The position numbers were made by a program, and so were the translations under genes. The notes under the pieces were generated by a model that was given only the letters and a program-made list of their open reading frames with translations, made no database searches and was not told where the DNA came from. A stretch of DNA of 64,000 nt from Seminavis robusta (Eukaryota > Bacillariophyta > Bacillariophyceae > Naviculales > Naviculaceae): contig CAICTM010000007.1 of NCBI GenBank assembly GCA_903772945.1, positions 1-64,000 of the forward strand. The letters run 5' to 3'. Below are positions 10,194 through 20,351 of this stretch, piece after piece (within the stretch, counting starts at the first letter, position 1; each line of letters starts with the position of its first letter).

Positions 10194-11062
10194 AACGAGG
10201 TTGGAAACATCTATCTATCTTTTACAAGTACAATTTGCCGGCGAGAGAATGAGTCTTCACAGCAGGAAAAAGAGCTATGGTTGTCTTGGTTATCGGCTGT
10301 TAGCAGAGATTTTTGAAAGCTTCTGTGTACTATATTAAGAATTTTTGCTGGAATCATTGTAGCTTGCAAAAACGGGGGGCTGCATGTAATATGCCACTAG
10401 CTAGCTACCGTAGCGGTTTCTTGAGACTGTTGCCAGAGCCTCTCCGATCGTGGCATCCAATGCAACCATGGACCCAAGTGAATACTCGTCCCACCGGCTG
10501 AGCTGTCGTCGGGTACTGACATACTCATTCCACGTGCTAGCTGGCTCCTGCGATCTCGCCATTTCGAGCCACGGACCTTGCTATGTTCCACAGCATGCTC
10601 TACTGGTTGATTGAAACAGTCTAACAGAGAGAGAAACGACGATAGAAAACAGTCCTCCAAATAGCTCTCCCCAGGCCAACGGAAACTCCCATTTTTGCGA
10701 TTCTTCGGGCTGCCCCTGAAATGAAACCAAACGGATCGGAAACACCATGGAGATTGCGTGGACATCACAGGGAACGAGAAGCAAACATGACAAACCCAAG
10801 AAAATTCACAATCTTGTCTCGGCAACAATGAATAGCGCTTCGATTCGAGTGCGGCCAACGCATGTTGCTTGTTTGGATTTTTGTTTTTTGTTTGATTTTT
10901 ATCAGTATGCAGAACATCAATAAATTACGTAGACTCTTCCAGCAAGTTTCCCAAACAACGAATGGCCATGTCTTTTTTTGTTTTTGCGCGTTTTTCTCTT
11001 TTTTCTTTTTTCTTGTTATGCAGCGGCGAGGTTGTCGTGTGTGTACCTACAGTACTGTGAGG
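10194..11062. other. Intergenic between converging genes
   Basis: Holds the 3' flanks of the C2 gene and of the minus-strand gene ending at 11063, including T-rich stretches (10870-11020). No gene recognised. Confidence 0.4.
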
Positions 11063-13442
11063 TTATCTTGTATTGTGCATGCTGTGTCCATCCAAACTCT
11101 CTTTGACGGCACGCATATTGGTTCGAGCGACTGGCGCCACGGCGGCGGATACGGCTCTCTTGGCAATTCCTGGTTTTCGTGGCATGGGTGGTGGCGGCGA
11201 CGGGGCTCGTCCACTGGGTGGCGGTATTCCTGCGACGTGATCTTCGGCGTCATAGAATTCTTCGTCGTCTCCCTGCACACTATCCCGAATGGACTGCATA
11301 TTGCTGCGCACCGACGGTGTCACGGCGGCGGATACCGCTCTCTTGGAACCACCACCACCACCGCATTTGGAAGGACTGAGTGCCCGTTCGGGCACGGCTT
11401 CCATTGTGGTTGCTCTTCGGTTTTTACCGCCGCTGACCACCGACGTGGAAGCAGCGCGTTGTGCCGGCAAGGGTGGCGGAGGAACACTGTGCATGTCGTC
11501 AAGGGGAGATTTCTCGTACGACTTCTTTGTTTTGGTGGGAGAATGCTTTTTGTGTTCCTTTTCATGGGCAATAATTTCTTGTACCTGATTCTTGTCCATT
11601 CCCTCCAACTGCACAAGGAAATCTTGCATTTCTCGCATTTCATCACTCAAATCTAGGTCCCGTCTGCCGCGTTCGGCACTTCGACCACGTCCCGCATCCA
11701 GCGACACTTGCCGTCCGAGGATTGTTGGTTTTGGAAGTTTGGGTACCGGCATGGAAGATCTACCGCGTGGCGTCAGGAGCCCGCCGGTGCTCTTTCGGCT
11801 GGTATTCATTTCATCATCTTCTTCAAATTCACTGCGCGTACTGGAATCCATTCCTAACAATCCACCAAAATTGAATTCGGACATGCGATTTCTTCGTTCC
11901 TGATGACTACTGGAATCCATACTGCCGGTGACCAATTTGGATATTCTACGACCCGTGCCCGTCATCATATCCAATCCAACCTTACCAGTGCGACCAACTC
12001 CCGCAAAGAGCACTCCCGTTCCTTTGGCAACGGCTTTGGTGGACCCCATCATGACATTACCGGTACCCTTGACGACATCCATTCCGACTCCACCCGTTTT
12101 GGCCATGACTTTACCAGTACCCTTGACGACACCGGCGGTACCCTTGACGACTCCAGTGGTTAATCCGGTGGTACCCTTGACGAGTAATTTTCCGGACCCC
12201 ACAACAACATTGGCGGTTCCTTTGATTCCCTCGGATGCAACACCGGTAACAATCGATCCGGATTTTTTGGCCGCCATGGCCGTGGAATTGACGACGCGAC
12301 TGGTAAGACCAACGACTTCACTGCCCACTCCCACAACGGCTTTGGAAGTTCCATTGACCATGGCCAATCCAGCACCGGCCATGGCTCCAGGTACAATAGT
12401 AACAGCGCGTACAGTATTTCCAGTAGTTTCCGCAGCTCCCGAGAGTAATCCCATAATGACAGAAGTGACGAGTCCCTGTGTTTTGAGTGATTCGGCTCTC
12501 AATTGTCGTAATTCTTTCATTTCCATGGTGGCCTTGGCAATTTCGTCAATCGTGTAGCCAGCGGCAAAGAGACTGTCGTGTAGTGTTGGAAATTGATATT
12601 GGTTGTGAATTGGGATTGTTGTGGGTCATTCAGGGTATATACCGTATATAAGGGGGAGGTAGGTAGATAATGACGTCAGGCGAGTTGAAAGACAAGGTGA
12701 GTTTAGTATTGATCCATGAAAGGCCGGGTGAATAGACAGTCCATTAGTAAGAGGAGGATCAGGCGAGATCAGGGCAAGGCAACAACCAAATCCAAGCCAA
12801 ATTTTGCAACATTTTTAGTTCCACCAATAAGAAGAAGAGGTGCCATAAGGTCAGGAGTAGGTAGGCAGTTTTGGTAGTTGGTGTCAGCAAGAGTAAGTAG
12901 GTATTGAATAGGTATGGAGTGGTTTGTAGTAAGTGTAGTGTAGGTTGTCATTTAAGTAGTGTGATTGGTGGTGCAAGTACAAGGTGTTTGAGAAAAAAAG
13001 AAAAAGCAGCAAAAGAATGGGTGAGGTTGACTTGAATCGAGTGAGTCGACTACGTAGAAGTCTACACAAATCTTGGTACTTACATTTTGACCCGTTTGTG
13101 CGCATTCATGAGAAAGCCCCTTCTATCTTTGGCTCTCCACAGCGACCGTGCTTTTTCGTAATTGTCGATTGGCACGGGATCGTGTTCTTCTTGTGTGTCC
13201 CAATCGAGTTGCACCGGAGCGCCATGGGAGACGGCTGGGTTTTCGCCTAGCACCATTCCGTACTCGCGCAAGTGGACTACGTCAAAGTGAACCTTCAATA
13301 GCATACTGCTGTTCTGAGCGGATCGAGATTGACCTGGTTTCTTCATGGCGCTGCGGCGCATGTCTAGCTTGTCTTCTTCTGTGCCGTCCACCCCTTCCAG
13401 TGGCACGTCAAAGTCGTATGATCCAAGGTTGGAGGAGGACAT
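11063..13442 (-). CDS. Two-exon protein: GWE-like module, KGT repeats, Pro-rich tail
   Basis: Exon 1 is 13442-13084 and exon 2 is 12572-11063 (intron 12573-13083, GTAAGT donor, GACAG acceptor), giving 622 residues. Joining them creates the sequence RVKILFAAGYTIDEIAKA, which matches the second block of the A/B proteins; exon 1 supplies the first block (VVHLREYGMVLGENPAV...VQLDW, about residues 53-80). Exon 2 follows with about 130 residues of repeats on the theme VVKGTxxVxxG (roughly 165-330). Then come a Ser/Arg-rich segment, a short acidic helix, and two copies of a KRAVSAAV-x-P-x-x-R-x-NM motif separated by poly-Pro. The KGT tract resembles amphipathic lipid-binding repeats, so membrane or lipid-droplet association is inferred. 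No catalytic domain is seen. Confidence 0.75.
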
Positions 13443-14071
13443 CTTCTTCTTCTATAATAGCTATAGTCTCTTGTCTTTGGATCAAAAGGAAGTTCCAGTT
13501 TTTTGTTTTATTGTGTGAGCGTTGGGACGATCGGGTGGAGTGAAGTCCAACTTACTTTTTATTTTGGCAGCTCTGCAGTGCAGTGCGGCCACGCATCCTC
13601 CACCGGCCACAAGAGCGAGCCAGCATTCGGACAAAACTAAATGTTTACGAATCTCCAGCCCCAGCAACGCAGAATAGGAGTACCAGCGGCATAAGAGTAG
13701 GGTTCCACCAAGAAATGTCATTCGTACAATAGTCCACACATTTGATACAAGCAATCGGTTCTTACACTTTGATGAACTGGGTGCATCTCATTTTATGCAT
13801 TATGTATGTTGGCATGCTGGCAATACATAGATACGACATACCCCAAGCAATCTGAGCTCACTTCCCTTGACATACTTTTCATTCCTTTTATTAAATAGTC
13901 AGTGTGCGCCTTTGCTGTCGAAAGGAATCGTGTCAAAGCCTTTCTCGGTGGCTCTGGCAATCAAAATTCTTCTTGTCAGAGTGTCAGCATAAATCGTTAA
14001 ATCTATAAAATATCAAGATTGTTCAAGGATTTAAGCAAGGAATCCTGTAAAGTCCTTCCCTCTTCTCTGCA
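13443..14071. other. Intergenic, nothing recognised
   Basis: Upstream flank of the 13442 gene. No protein-like frame, RNA or repeat was recognised. Confidence 0.4.
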
Positions 14072-14476
14072 GGACCTCTGTGGAAACTCGAGTCGTGCTA
14101 CTTTTCGTCTCCTAAATCCTTTTGATCGTCTCCTATTTAATGGATTTCGTCTCCTAAAAATAGGAGACGGAACGGATCGTCTCTTAAATCTTTTGTCTCC
14201 TCTTAAAACGTCTCCTATTTTCAACGGATCGTCTCCTAATCTCAACGGATCGTCTCTTAAGTGTACCATGTAAACTGTATGGTATCGTCTCTTGAATCTT
14301 TCAGATCGTCTCCTATTTCGAAATTTTCGTCTGCTAATTGGAATGTCTCCTACTGAATCGTCTCTTAAATATAGGAGACGATTGCTTTCGTCTCCTAAAT
14401 CATTTCGATCGTCTCCTATTCCTCGGTGTATCGTCGCTTAAGTATTTTGCCACGAATGACGTTTCCACAGAGGTCC
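14072..14476. mobile_element. Inverted-repeat element with CGTCTCCTA array
   Basis: A 405-base element is bounded by perfect 16-base inverted repeats, GGACCTCTGTGGAAAC at 14072-14087 and its complement at 14461-14476. Between them are about 16 direct copies of CGTCTCCTA or CGTCTCTTA, many followed by AAT or TTT, and at least two inverted copies. Two neighbouring inverted pairs make hairpins: CGTCTCCTAAAAATAGGAGACG lies at 14149-14170 with 9-base arms, and a similar one at 14358-14380. There is no coding capacity. It looks like a non-autonomous DNA transposon with internal transposase-site-like repeats; no certain target duplication is visible. Confidence 0.65.
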
Positions 14477-15727
14477 AGGATCAAGTGCAGAGCAGAGCAC
14501 AGAGCACACTTTAGCAAGCTCTTTAGCATGGAAGTAGCCCAAGTCTTCGAATTTCTAATTCTCACGCAATAGGGGGAAGACGCCGCATCTCAAAACAAAA
14601 ACCTTCAGAGCTACAATGTCCACCAAAGCAAGCTGACAGCCCCAGTTCAGATATTCTAAATAAAGATGTTTGTTACCAGGTGGTACCAATAACTTTGTAA
14701 TTCAGATTGGTTCGCCCAGGCAACTTGGGGGAATGTCGACACAGCAACTTGTGTTGACCAGCAATCAGAATAGCACCAACGCCTTGCTTGGTGCTATCCA
14801 CCCCTCGTGTTTGGCTACTGCCGGCTTTCAAGGAACTGTGCTTGGTTTTGTATGGTCATACCCCGTCACACATGTACCGCGAGGGAAGACGATAGCACCT
14901 CCACTGTCACGGTCCATTGCCCGCTCCATGGATCCATGCACCTCCAGTGTAATGCAATGCAAATCAATGCAATGCAATGCAATGCAATGGATGTACAGCA
15001 GTATACTATTAATACTATAATATGAGCCCAAGGAACCCCAGCACTGCTCCTTCAATATCCAAGCTCGTTGCTTGAAGCAAACGGACTCGGCAGGGTTAGT
15101 CTACTGGTACACTGGTACAGACTAGCCAGTAGTGGGCCCGAGAGAAGTATCTTTCTCGTGAAGTTTTTCCCCAATCCGAGTACATGTACCGTATGGAATC
15201 AGCTTACGTATCTCAGTCCTGCAATGTCACCTTTTGAGGCAAATCAAGAGTGAACTTCCTCGATTCATTTAAATAAACTTGTGGAAGTGAACTGACGTGT
15301 TCTACATTGACGCATGCTTTTGGAAGTCAAAGCTTGGACCGTGCTTTCTTCGCGGCTAAGCTTTGTACCTTAGCGAAAGCAGATACTGTACCTTTACGGT
15401 AGTAAGTACTGCCACTCTCCCACAGCAGTTCAGAGGTTCGAAGAAGATTGTTTGAGGGTGGCGCCTGTATGTTGTGCAGTGCAGGCCATCAGAGGCTGTT
15501 GGAGCTTAGACAACCTGGCAGTGCATGATATGTTTTTAGACTTGCATTGGGACGGATGGCTGACGTGGCTGATGAAACATGTCGGGTTAGGTTGAGTACG
15601 TTTCCTCGCAACCATCACGGATTGGATTCAACTCAACTCGACTCAACTCAACTCACACTCACAAAACGTGAAGCAAAATCTTTCCAAGAAACTGTGAGAA
15701 GAAAAAGAACAAATTTGAGAAACAACC
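14477..15727. other. Intergenic with short tandem repeats
   Basis: Contains (CAATG)n-like sequence at 14951-14990 and an (ACTCA)n-like stretch at 15629-15662 just upstream of the Hint gene. No gene recognised. Confidence 0.5.
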
Positions 15728-16897
15728 ATGAGAGTTTTAGCCACTCTTGTCGCCTTTGCACATGTCTGGTGCAATGCCGCTGCTTCGAGCTGCTTCTCTG
15801 TGAGTGAGGGGTCCTTCGGTGGGTCCTTGAGTCGGCCCTACAGCATCGACATTACCAGTGGTGCTACCGAAATAACGTGCGTCCTCTCCTGTACCAGCGC
15901 CAACAGCGTTTACGGAACATTGTCAGCCAACGGCCTCACCAATTCAAACTCGGATTGCGGTGCGTCAATCAATATCAACAACGTTGGAAGCGATACCAAT
16001 GCACAGCTTTTCCTTTACGCAGACACCTACCAAGATCTTTCTGTTGATTGCGCTTGCGTGGACACGAGCACTCCAGCTCCAACTCCAACCCTGGGATGCT
16101 TTTCGGGCGAAACTTTGGTGCAGCGTTCCGACCATCCCGAGCCAATCCAGATGAAACATCTCAAGGTCGGCGATGCTGTCCTGGCCAAGTCTGGTGTCTA
16201 CAAGCGTGTCTATGCCTGGGGACACATCGATCGCAAGCTCCCCGCTTCATTCCTTCAGTTGCACATGGCGGATGCACCCACGCCTTTGGAGGTCACCGGG
16301 GATCACATGGTGTATGTCAATGGAAAAGCCGGTCCAATCCGGGCGGAGGTTGTCAACATTGGAGACGAGCTACTCGGAAGCACACCAGGCAAATTCCACG
16401 AGGTAACAAAGATCACTTCCAAAGAACGAAGCGGTGTGTTCTATCCATTGACGGAAGACGGGACCATTGTTGTGAATGGAGTTTTGGCATCCACGTATGT
16501 GGACATTCAGCGAGACGGAAACGAGTACATGCGATTGGGTCGATTCCAACTTCCCTTTACCAAAGGTTTCTTGTCCCATGTGTTTTACAGTCCGCTCCGT
16601 CTGTGGTGCCTGGGCGTTGCGGCTGGGATTTGTGAAGGTCGTGACCACATCGATGGTGCGAATTTTTGGGACAGCCTTGGCTCCAATCTCGATGAGTTGG
16701 CAGAGAACCAAGAGTCACTTCATGGCCAGCTCGTTGTGTATTTGTTGACCATTGTTGTACCAGCCATGTCCATGACCATTGAGTTTGCAGTTGGCCCCTC
16801 GCTGGCTCCCCTGCTTATTCTTCTTGGTTGCGTTGCAGTGCTGTCTTGGGGCAACACTGGGGCTGCTGGAAGGGCAGGAAAACGCAAGGTGGCTTGA
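15728..16897 (+). CDS. Secreted/membrane Hint (hedgehog/intein) domain protein
   Basis: 389 residues, single exon, good start context (ACAACCATGAG). Residues 1-19 form a signal peptide. Residues 20-115 are a Cys-containing extracellular domain of unknown type, followed by a Pro/Thr linker (STPAPTPT). The Hint domain begins at GCFSGETLVQ with the nucleophile Cys124, carries the TxxH motif at T190-H193 (VTGDHMVYV) and ends around VVNGVLASTYV (248-258). Two hydrophobic segments follow at about 335-355 and 358-374. Hint domains catalyse an N-S acyl shift that releases or modifies the N-terminal part, as in hedgehog. By analogy residues 20-123 would be the released ligand-like domain. No second splicing half is present, so this is not an intein. 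Confidence 0.85.
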   Translation: MRVLATLVAFAHVWCNAAASSCFSVSEGSFGGSLSRPYSIDITSGATEITCVLSCTSANSVYGTLSANGLTNSNSDCGASININNVGSDTNAQLFLYADTYQDLSVDCACVDTSTPAPTPTLGCFSGETLVQRSDHPEPIQMKHLKVGDAVLAKSGVYKRVYAWGHIDRKLPASFLQLHMADAPTPLEVTGDHMVYVNGKAGPIRAEVVNIGDELLGSTPGKFHEVTKITSKERSGVFYPLTEDGTIVVNGVLASTYVDIQRDGNEYMRLGRFQLPFTKGFLSHVFYSPLRLWCLGVAAGICEGRDHIDGANFWDSLGSNLDELAENQESLHGQLVVYLLTIVVPAMSMTIEFAVGPSLAPLLILLGCVAVLSWGNTGAAGRAGKRKVA

Positions 16898-19184
16898 GGA
16901 GAAGGTGGCTTGAGGAGAAGACGAGACTAGAAAGTTAGTTGCAATACTACTAGAGTAGTGCTTCTATGATAATTTAAAAATTGAAAGGTGTGGTTTTGTA
17001 TATGAAATGGTGTAGACCCGACCGCTGAATGGTCAAGAGTGGAACTCTATGGAGGTCCCTTCTGGATTGAATCATTCAATCCACCTTGACTCGTCACTCA
17101 ATTCCCACTACGAGCGGTCGGCTCATGGGAGCCCCCATGCGTCCACTCGATCGACAAACCCCATACCGGTACCCGAAGCTTTTTCCCACCGTTACCACGG
17201 TGACACAATGCCGGTTTTTGTGCCTTTATTAGTGTCACTTCACGGTCGTCAACCGTTGCCGTCTCGTCTCCTTTAGTTCCCAACATAGTTCCAATGACAA
17301 TGGTGGTGCCTGTTCGTGACTCAGTCTCTTGCGGGCGGTGGTTCCTCTGTGTGGAATGGTCCGTCCTCGTGCAAGGCAAACGGTCAGCTCCGCCTCCAGG
17401 CTCATCAACAGCAAACAGGTACGGTTCGCTAGTGAACCAGCATGCATACATGGCATTAGTAGTTCGGAGTCCGTTTGAACCTTGAGAAGTTGGTGGGGTC
17501 AGTCTTCCGAGGCTGGTCCTCATTGGCTTCGCTGAACAAAAGTGCCATGCATGCATGCGGTCTTGCTTTTGCCTTGTTGATCAGCTCAATTCTAACCATT
17601 TGATGTTCCCATTCTGTATTTAGACAACACAGTCGATCAACCGTTGCTTCAATGTCGATTTGGCAGTTCGATCGAGCTGCTTATCGCCTTGGTCTTGATT
17701 TGGTTGCTACATTCCTCGTCTTCGAGTCCTGATCGCTTGACATGCTCCTTCATTCGGTCGTCCGTCACAACCTTTTCTTTGGCGATCTCCTCAGTTCTTC
17801 CGAGTCCTGCGTGCAATCACGCAGGTAGCTAGCTAGGGTACGGTCCGCAAGCATTCGCGTGCATCCATGTCATTAGTCAGACCCACGATGGCAGCAACGC
17901 ACCAGTACTGGTATCAGACCGACGCACTGCCAACGCACACCCCCTCGATTCTCGAGCCCAACCCCAGATCCATGTGACCTTTAGGTACTAGTACTGTATC
18001 AAGACAAGAAACTCACCGTCAGTGCAATGCAAGAACCCTGGAGGAATGACGATTTCACTGCGCCTCTACATTCTGGTTCGTCTACGACACCTTCGCCTGC
18101 ATTCAGCATTCATTCGAACCTTCTGTTCTCCAGCATCTTTCCCACGACGATCCTGAGTCTACATTGCTCCAGCTCCGGCGCGGCAACACAGCAGTATCCT
18201 ACCTTCGAGTAATTCAATCTTCCGACTCGTCCTCTGGTCATGGTCCAGTGCTCCCTCGAACCAAGTCGTCGCTCTTGTTAAAGGAATGACGATTTCAGTG
18301 CGCCTCTCATTCTGGTTCGTCTATTGCTTCTTCCTCGGTTTGGGCATGTCATCTAATTGGGATCTCTGCGTGCTCCAGGAGTCGAGTCTCTCTTTCCCGG
18401 CTTGTGGCATGGATCCGAGCTCATGTTCACTCTTAGATAGTTTTAACTCTCACACTTCTCTCTCTTTGGCCCACTGAAGCCATGTGAGCAGCCAGCGTTG
18501 CAGGCTTCCGGAGCAATTCGGAATCCCCACAACAGAAGGCAGACCTCATCTTGTCCATGTCTTCCGATCGTCCAAGGCAGAGCCCCGGAACCAAGATTCA
18601 ATCTTCTTTCTCCTATATATATTGTCTTCCTCCTCTTTGATCCAACCGCTCACTCTTCTCCTCGTCTAGGCTGGTAGCCTATCCTCCTTGGATTCGTCGA
18701 TGCTTGGTGTGAAGATCTTGGGCCTACTGGTGTTCCTCGTCCTTGCTTATCGTTTTCTTTTCAGGCTCTCCATCTTGTCTTCTTGCCTTCGCACTACCGT
18801 GCGGACCTAGATAGTTACCATCTCAGATAAAAGAGTCATGTTTAGTACACCCAAAGATGTGAAACTTCGCTCCCGTCCACTGCACAACCGTACCGGTATC
18901 TCTCTTACTCTTGTTGAACCCCAGACGAGTGGACGTTGCCGTTGCCGTCCGGATACATTAGCTGGTACACGGATCATCGGGAAATGCCGGGGACGAAGAG
19001 ACGGGTTACATCCATGCTCCGGCTCATACGATGCGTCTAGCTAGGTGTAACGGTGCTGTGAATGCTATAATGATACCGGCCTCTAACCTTTCGTTTGTTT
19101 TCATGCCTAGTTCATGCAACTGTTGGACTATTCTAGAGTTTGCTTTCCATGGCTAGCTAACTATGATAGAGTGAGTCAAGTCTC
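16898..19184. other. Gene-poor stretch with a ~40-base direct repeat
   Basis: No convincing gene. GGAATGACGATTTCA(C/G)TGCG followed by CCTCT-CATTCTGGTTCGTCTA occurs twice, at 18040-18083 and 18282-18324, in the same orientation. Many short open frames in this C/T-rich stretch lack protein-like composition. A cryptic small gene or decayed element cannot be excluded. Confidence 0.45.
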
Positions 19185-20351
19185 TCACATCTGCAGCAAA
19201 TCCACAATCTTTTGTCGGCTGTGTTCTTTGGCCATGGTATCAAATCTTTGGAACAAAGGCTGAATCTCCAAGCATGGCACCCGCATGGCAAAACCAACAT
19301 GGGACAGATCCAGAAAACAAGGAGACAAAGAAGGGTGTTGGAGGACTTTCTTCCCCTCAATATTAATGGCATGACTCATGAGTGGCTCTTCCAGTGCCTT
19401 GGCCACAGTTTCATAGATGCTTCCCTCCATGGCATCGGGTCTGGCTGGTTTGGACACGAAGTAGACACAGGCCATGTCATGTCCACCTGCCTGCAACGCC
19501 AAAAGTGTCTCCAATTCTTTTCTGAGCATGATATCCAAACAGCGGGCACTCCCAAAGGACAACAATGTGGGGGCCTCTTCCAATGTGGCTCTGTATTCTT
19601 GGATGCATTTTTCTACTGAGACACAGACTCGGAGGCAGCTACTACGGAAATCTAGTCCCACTCCATGATCTTGTCCATCTTGGTCTGTTTCTAGCATCCA
19701 CAAGTACTTGGCATGCAACATGGGTTGCAACAAGAGTGTCTGGACACGCTGATATGTTTCGGTTTGGGGGACGATGGGGAATTGGCGAATCTCCACGGCG
19801 GCGCCGTTGCGTTTGTGTACGTTATTGGACTGCCTAATGACAGTGGTGGCTCGTTGGAACTCTGAATAGAGCCAGTGGCGGGCTCGTAGCGAGGGTTTCT
19901 CTAATGCCAATAGAGCATCGGAGGGGCATGTCAAGTTGAGAAAGCCTCCCTTTTGTAGCTTTTGCAAGACTGTCAACTGCCCGGCTTGGGCCAAGGACTT
20001 GCTCAGAGTTCGTACTCGGACCACTTGATGCAAAGGTAGAAAGCTCAGAATGTGCACCATGGCATCTTGGGGAAGACCTGTGTGGTCCCAGCTAGCACAA
20101 GAAGTGGTACCTGTAGTGGTAGTTTTACTTGTAGAATGTAAACCTGTGTTTTCTGTCTGGATATTCTTATTTTTGGCAGCGTTCATCTTGTTGAACCTTC
20201 CACCAAAGACAGATTTCAATAACATTGGTTTACCAGTACCACTTCTAGCAGCGCTTGTTGAGTTGGTCTTTGGCTTGTTGTCCCCCCTCGGCAACTTCTC
20301 CCAGAGGAAAGCAGGTTTGCGGACAAGGGTGTTGCTATCAACGTTTCTCAT
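19185..20351 (-). CDS. F-box protein, tandem copy 1
   Basis: 388 residues, intronless. The N-terminal 90 residues are basic and Ser/Thr-rich (LVRKPAFLWEKLPRG, then a Thr run). The F-box spans about 91-128: LPQDAMVHILSFLPLHQVV then RVRTLSKSLAQAG. F-boxes bind Skp1 and bring substrates to SCF ubiquitin ligases. The C-terminal 250 residues show none of the common substrate-binding repeats (no LRR, Kelch or WD pattern). They include a conserved HAKYLWMLETDQDGQDHGVG stretch and ARCLDIMLRKELETLL. The substrate is therefore unknown. It is followed by two more copies in the same orientation about 2.9 and 5.8 kb downstream on the plus axis. Confidence 0.8.
   Translation of the reverse strand: MRNVDSNTLVRKPAFLWEKLPRGDNKPKTNSTSAARSGTGKPMLLKSVFGGRFNKMNAAKNKNIQTENTGLHSTSKTTTTGTTSCASWDHTGLPQDAMVHILSFLPLHQVVRVRTLSKSLAQAGQLTVLQKLQKGGFLNLTCPSDALLALEKPSLRARHWLYSEFQRATTVIRQSNNVHKRNGAAVEIRQFPIVPQTETYQRVQTLLLQPMLHAKYLWMLETDQDGQDHGVGLDFRSSCLRVCVSVEKCIQEYRATLEEAPTLLSFGSARCLDIMLRKELETLLALQAGGHDMACVYFVSKPARPDAMEGSIYETVAKALEEPLMSHAINIEGKKVLQHPSLSPCFLDLSHVGFAMRVPCLEIQPLFQRFDTMAKEHSRQKIVDLLQM

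Noticed and set aside
10397-10858. 153-residue minus-strand frame between the C2 gene and its neighbour
   Set aside because: No recognisable motifs, low regularity and position in two converging 3' flanks; coding support is too weak.
10862-11656. 264-residue plus-strand frame
   Set aside because: Antisense to the end of the 11063-13442 gene, with a His/Arg/Ser composition typical of shadow frames.
11928-12557. 209-residue plus-strand frame rich in Pro, Thr and Leu
   Set aside because: It is the complement of the KGT-repeat tract; the repeats keep both strands open.
15728-16897. An intein inserted in a host protein
   Set aside because: There is no C-terminal His-Asn splice junction and no downstream host part; the layout is hedgehog-like.
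17098-17556. 152-residue minus-strand frame in the gene-poor stretch
   Set aside because: Composition is not convincing and no motif is visible; left as intergenic.
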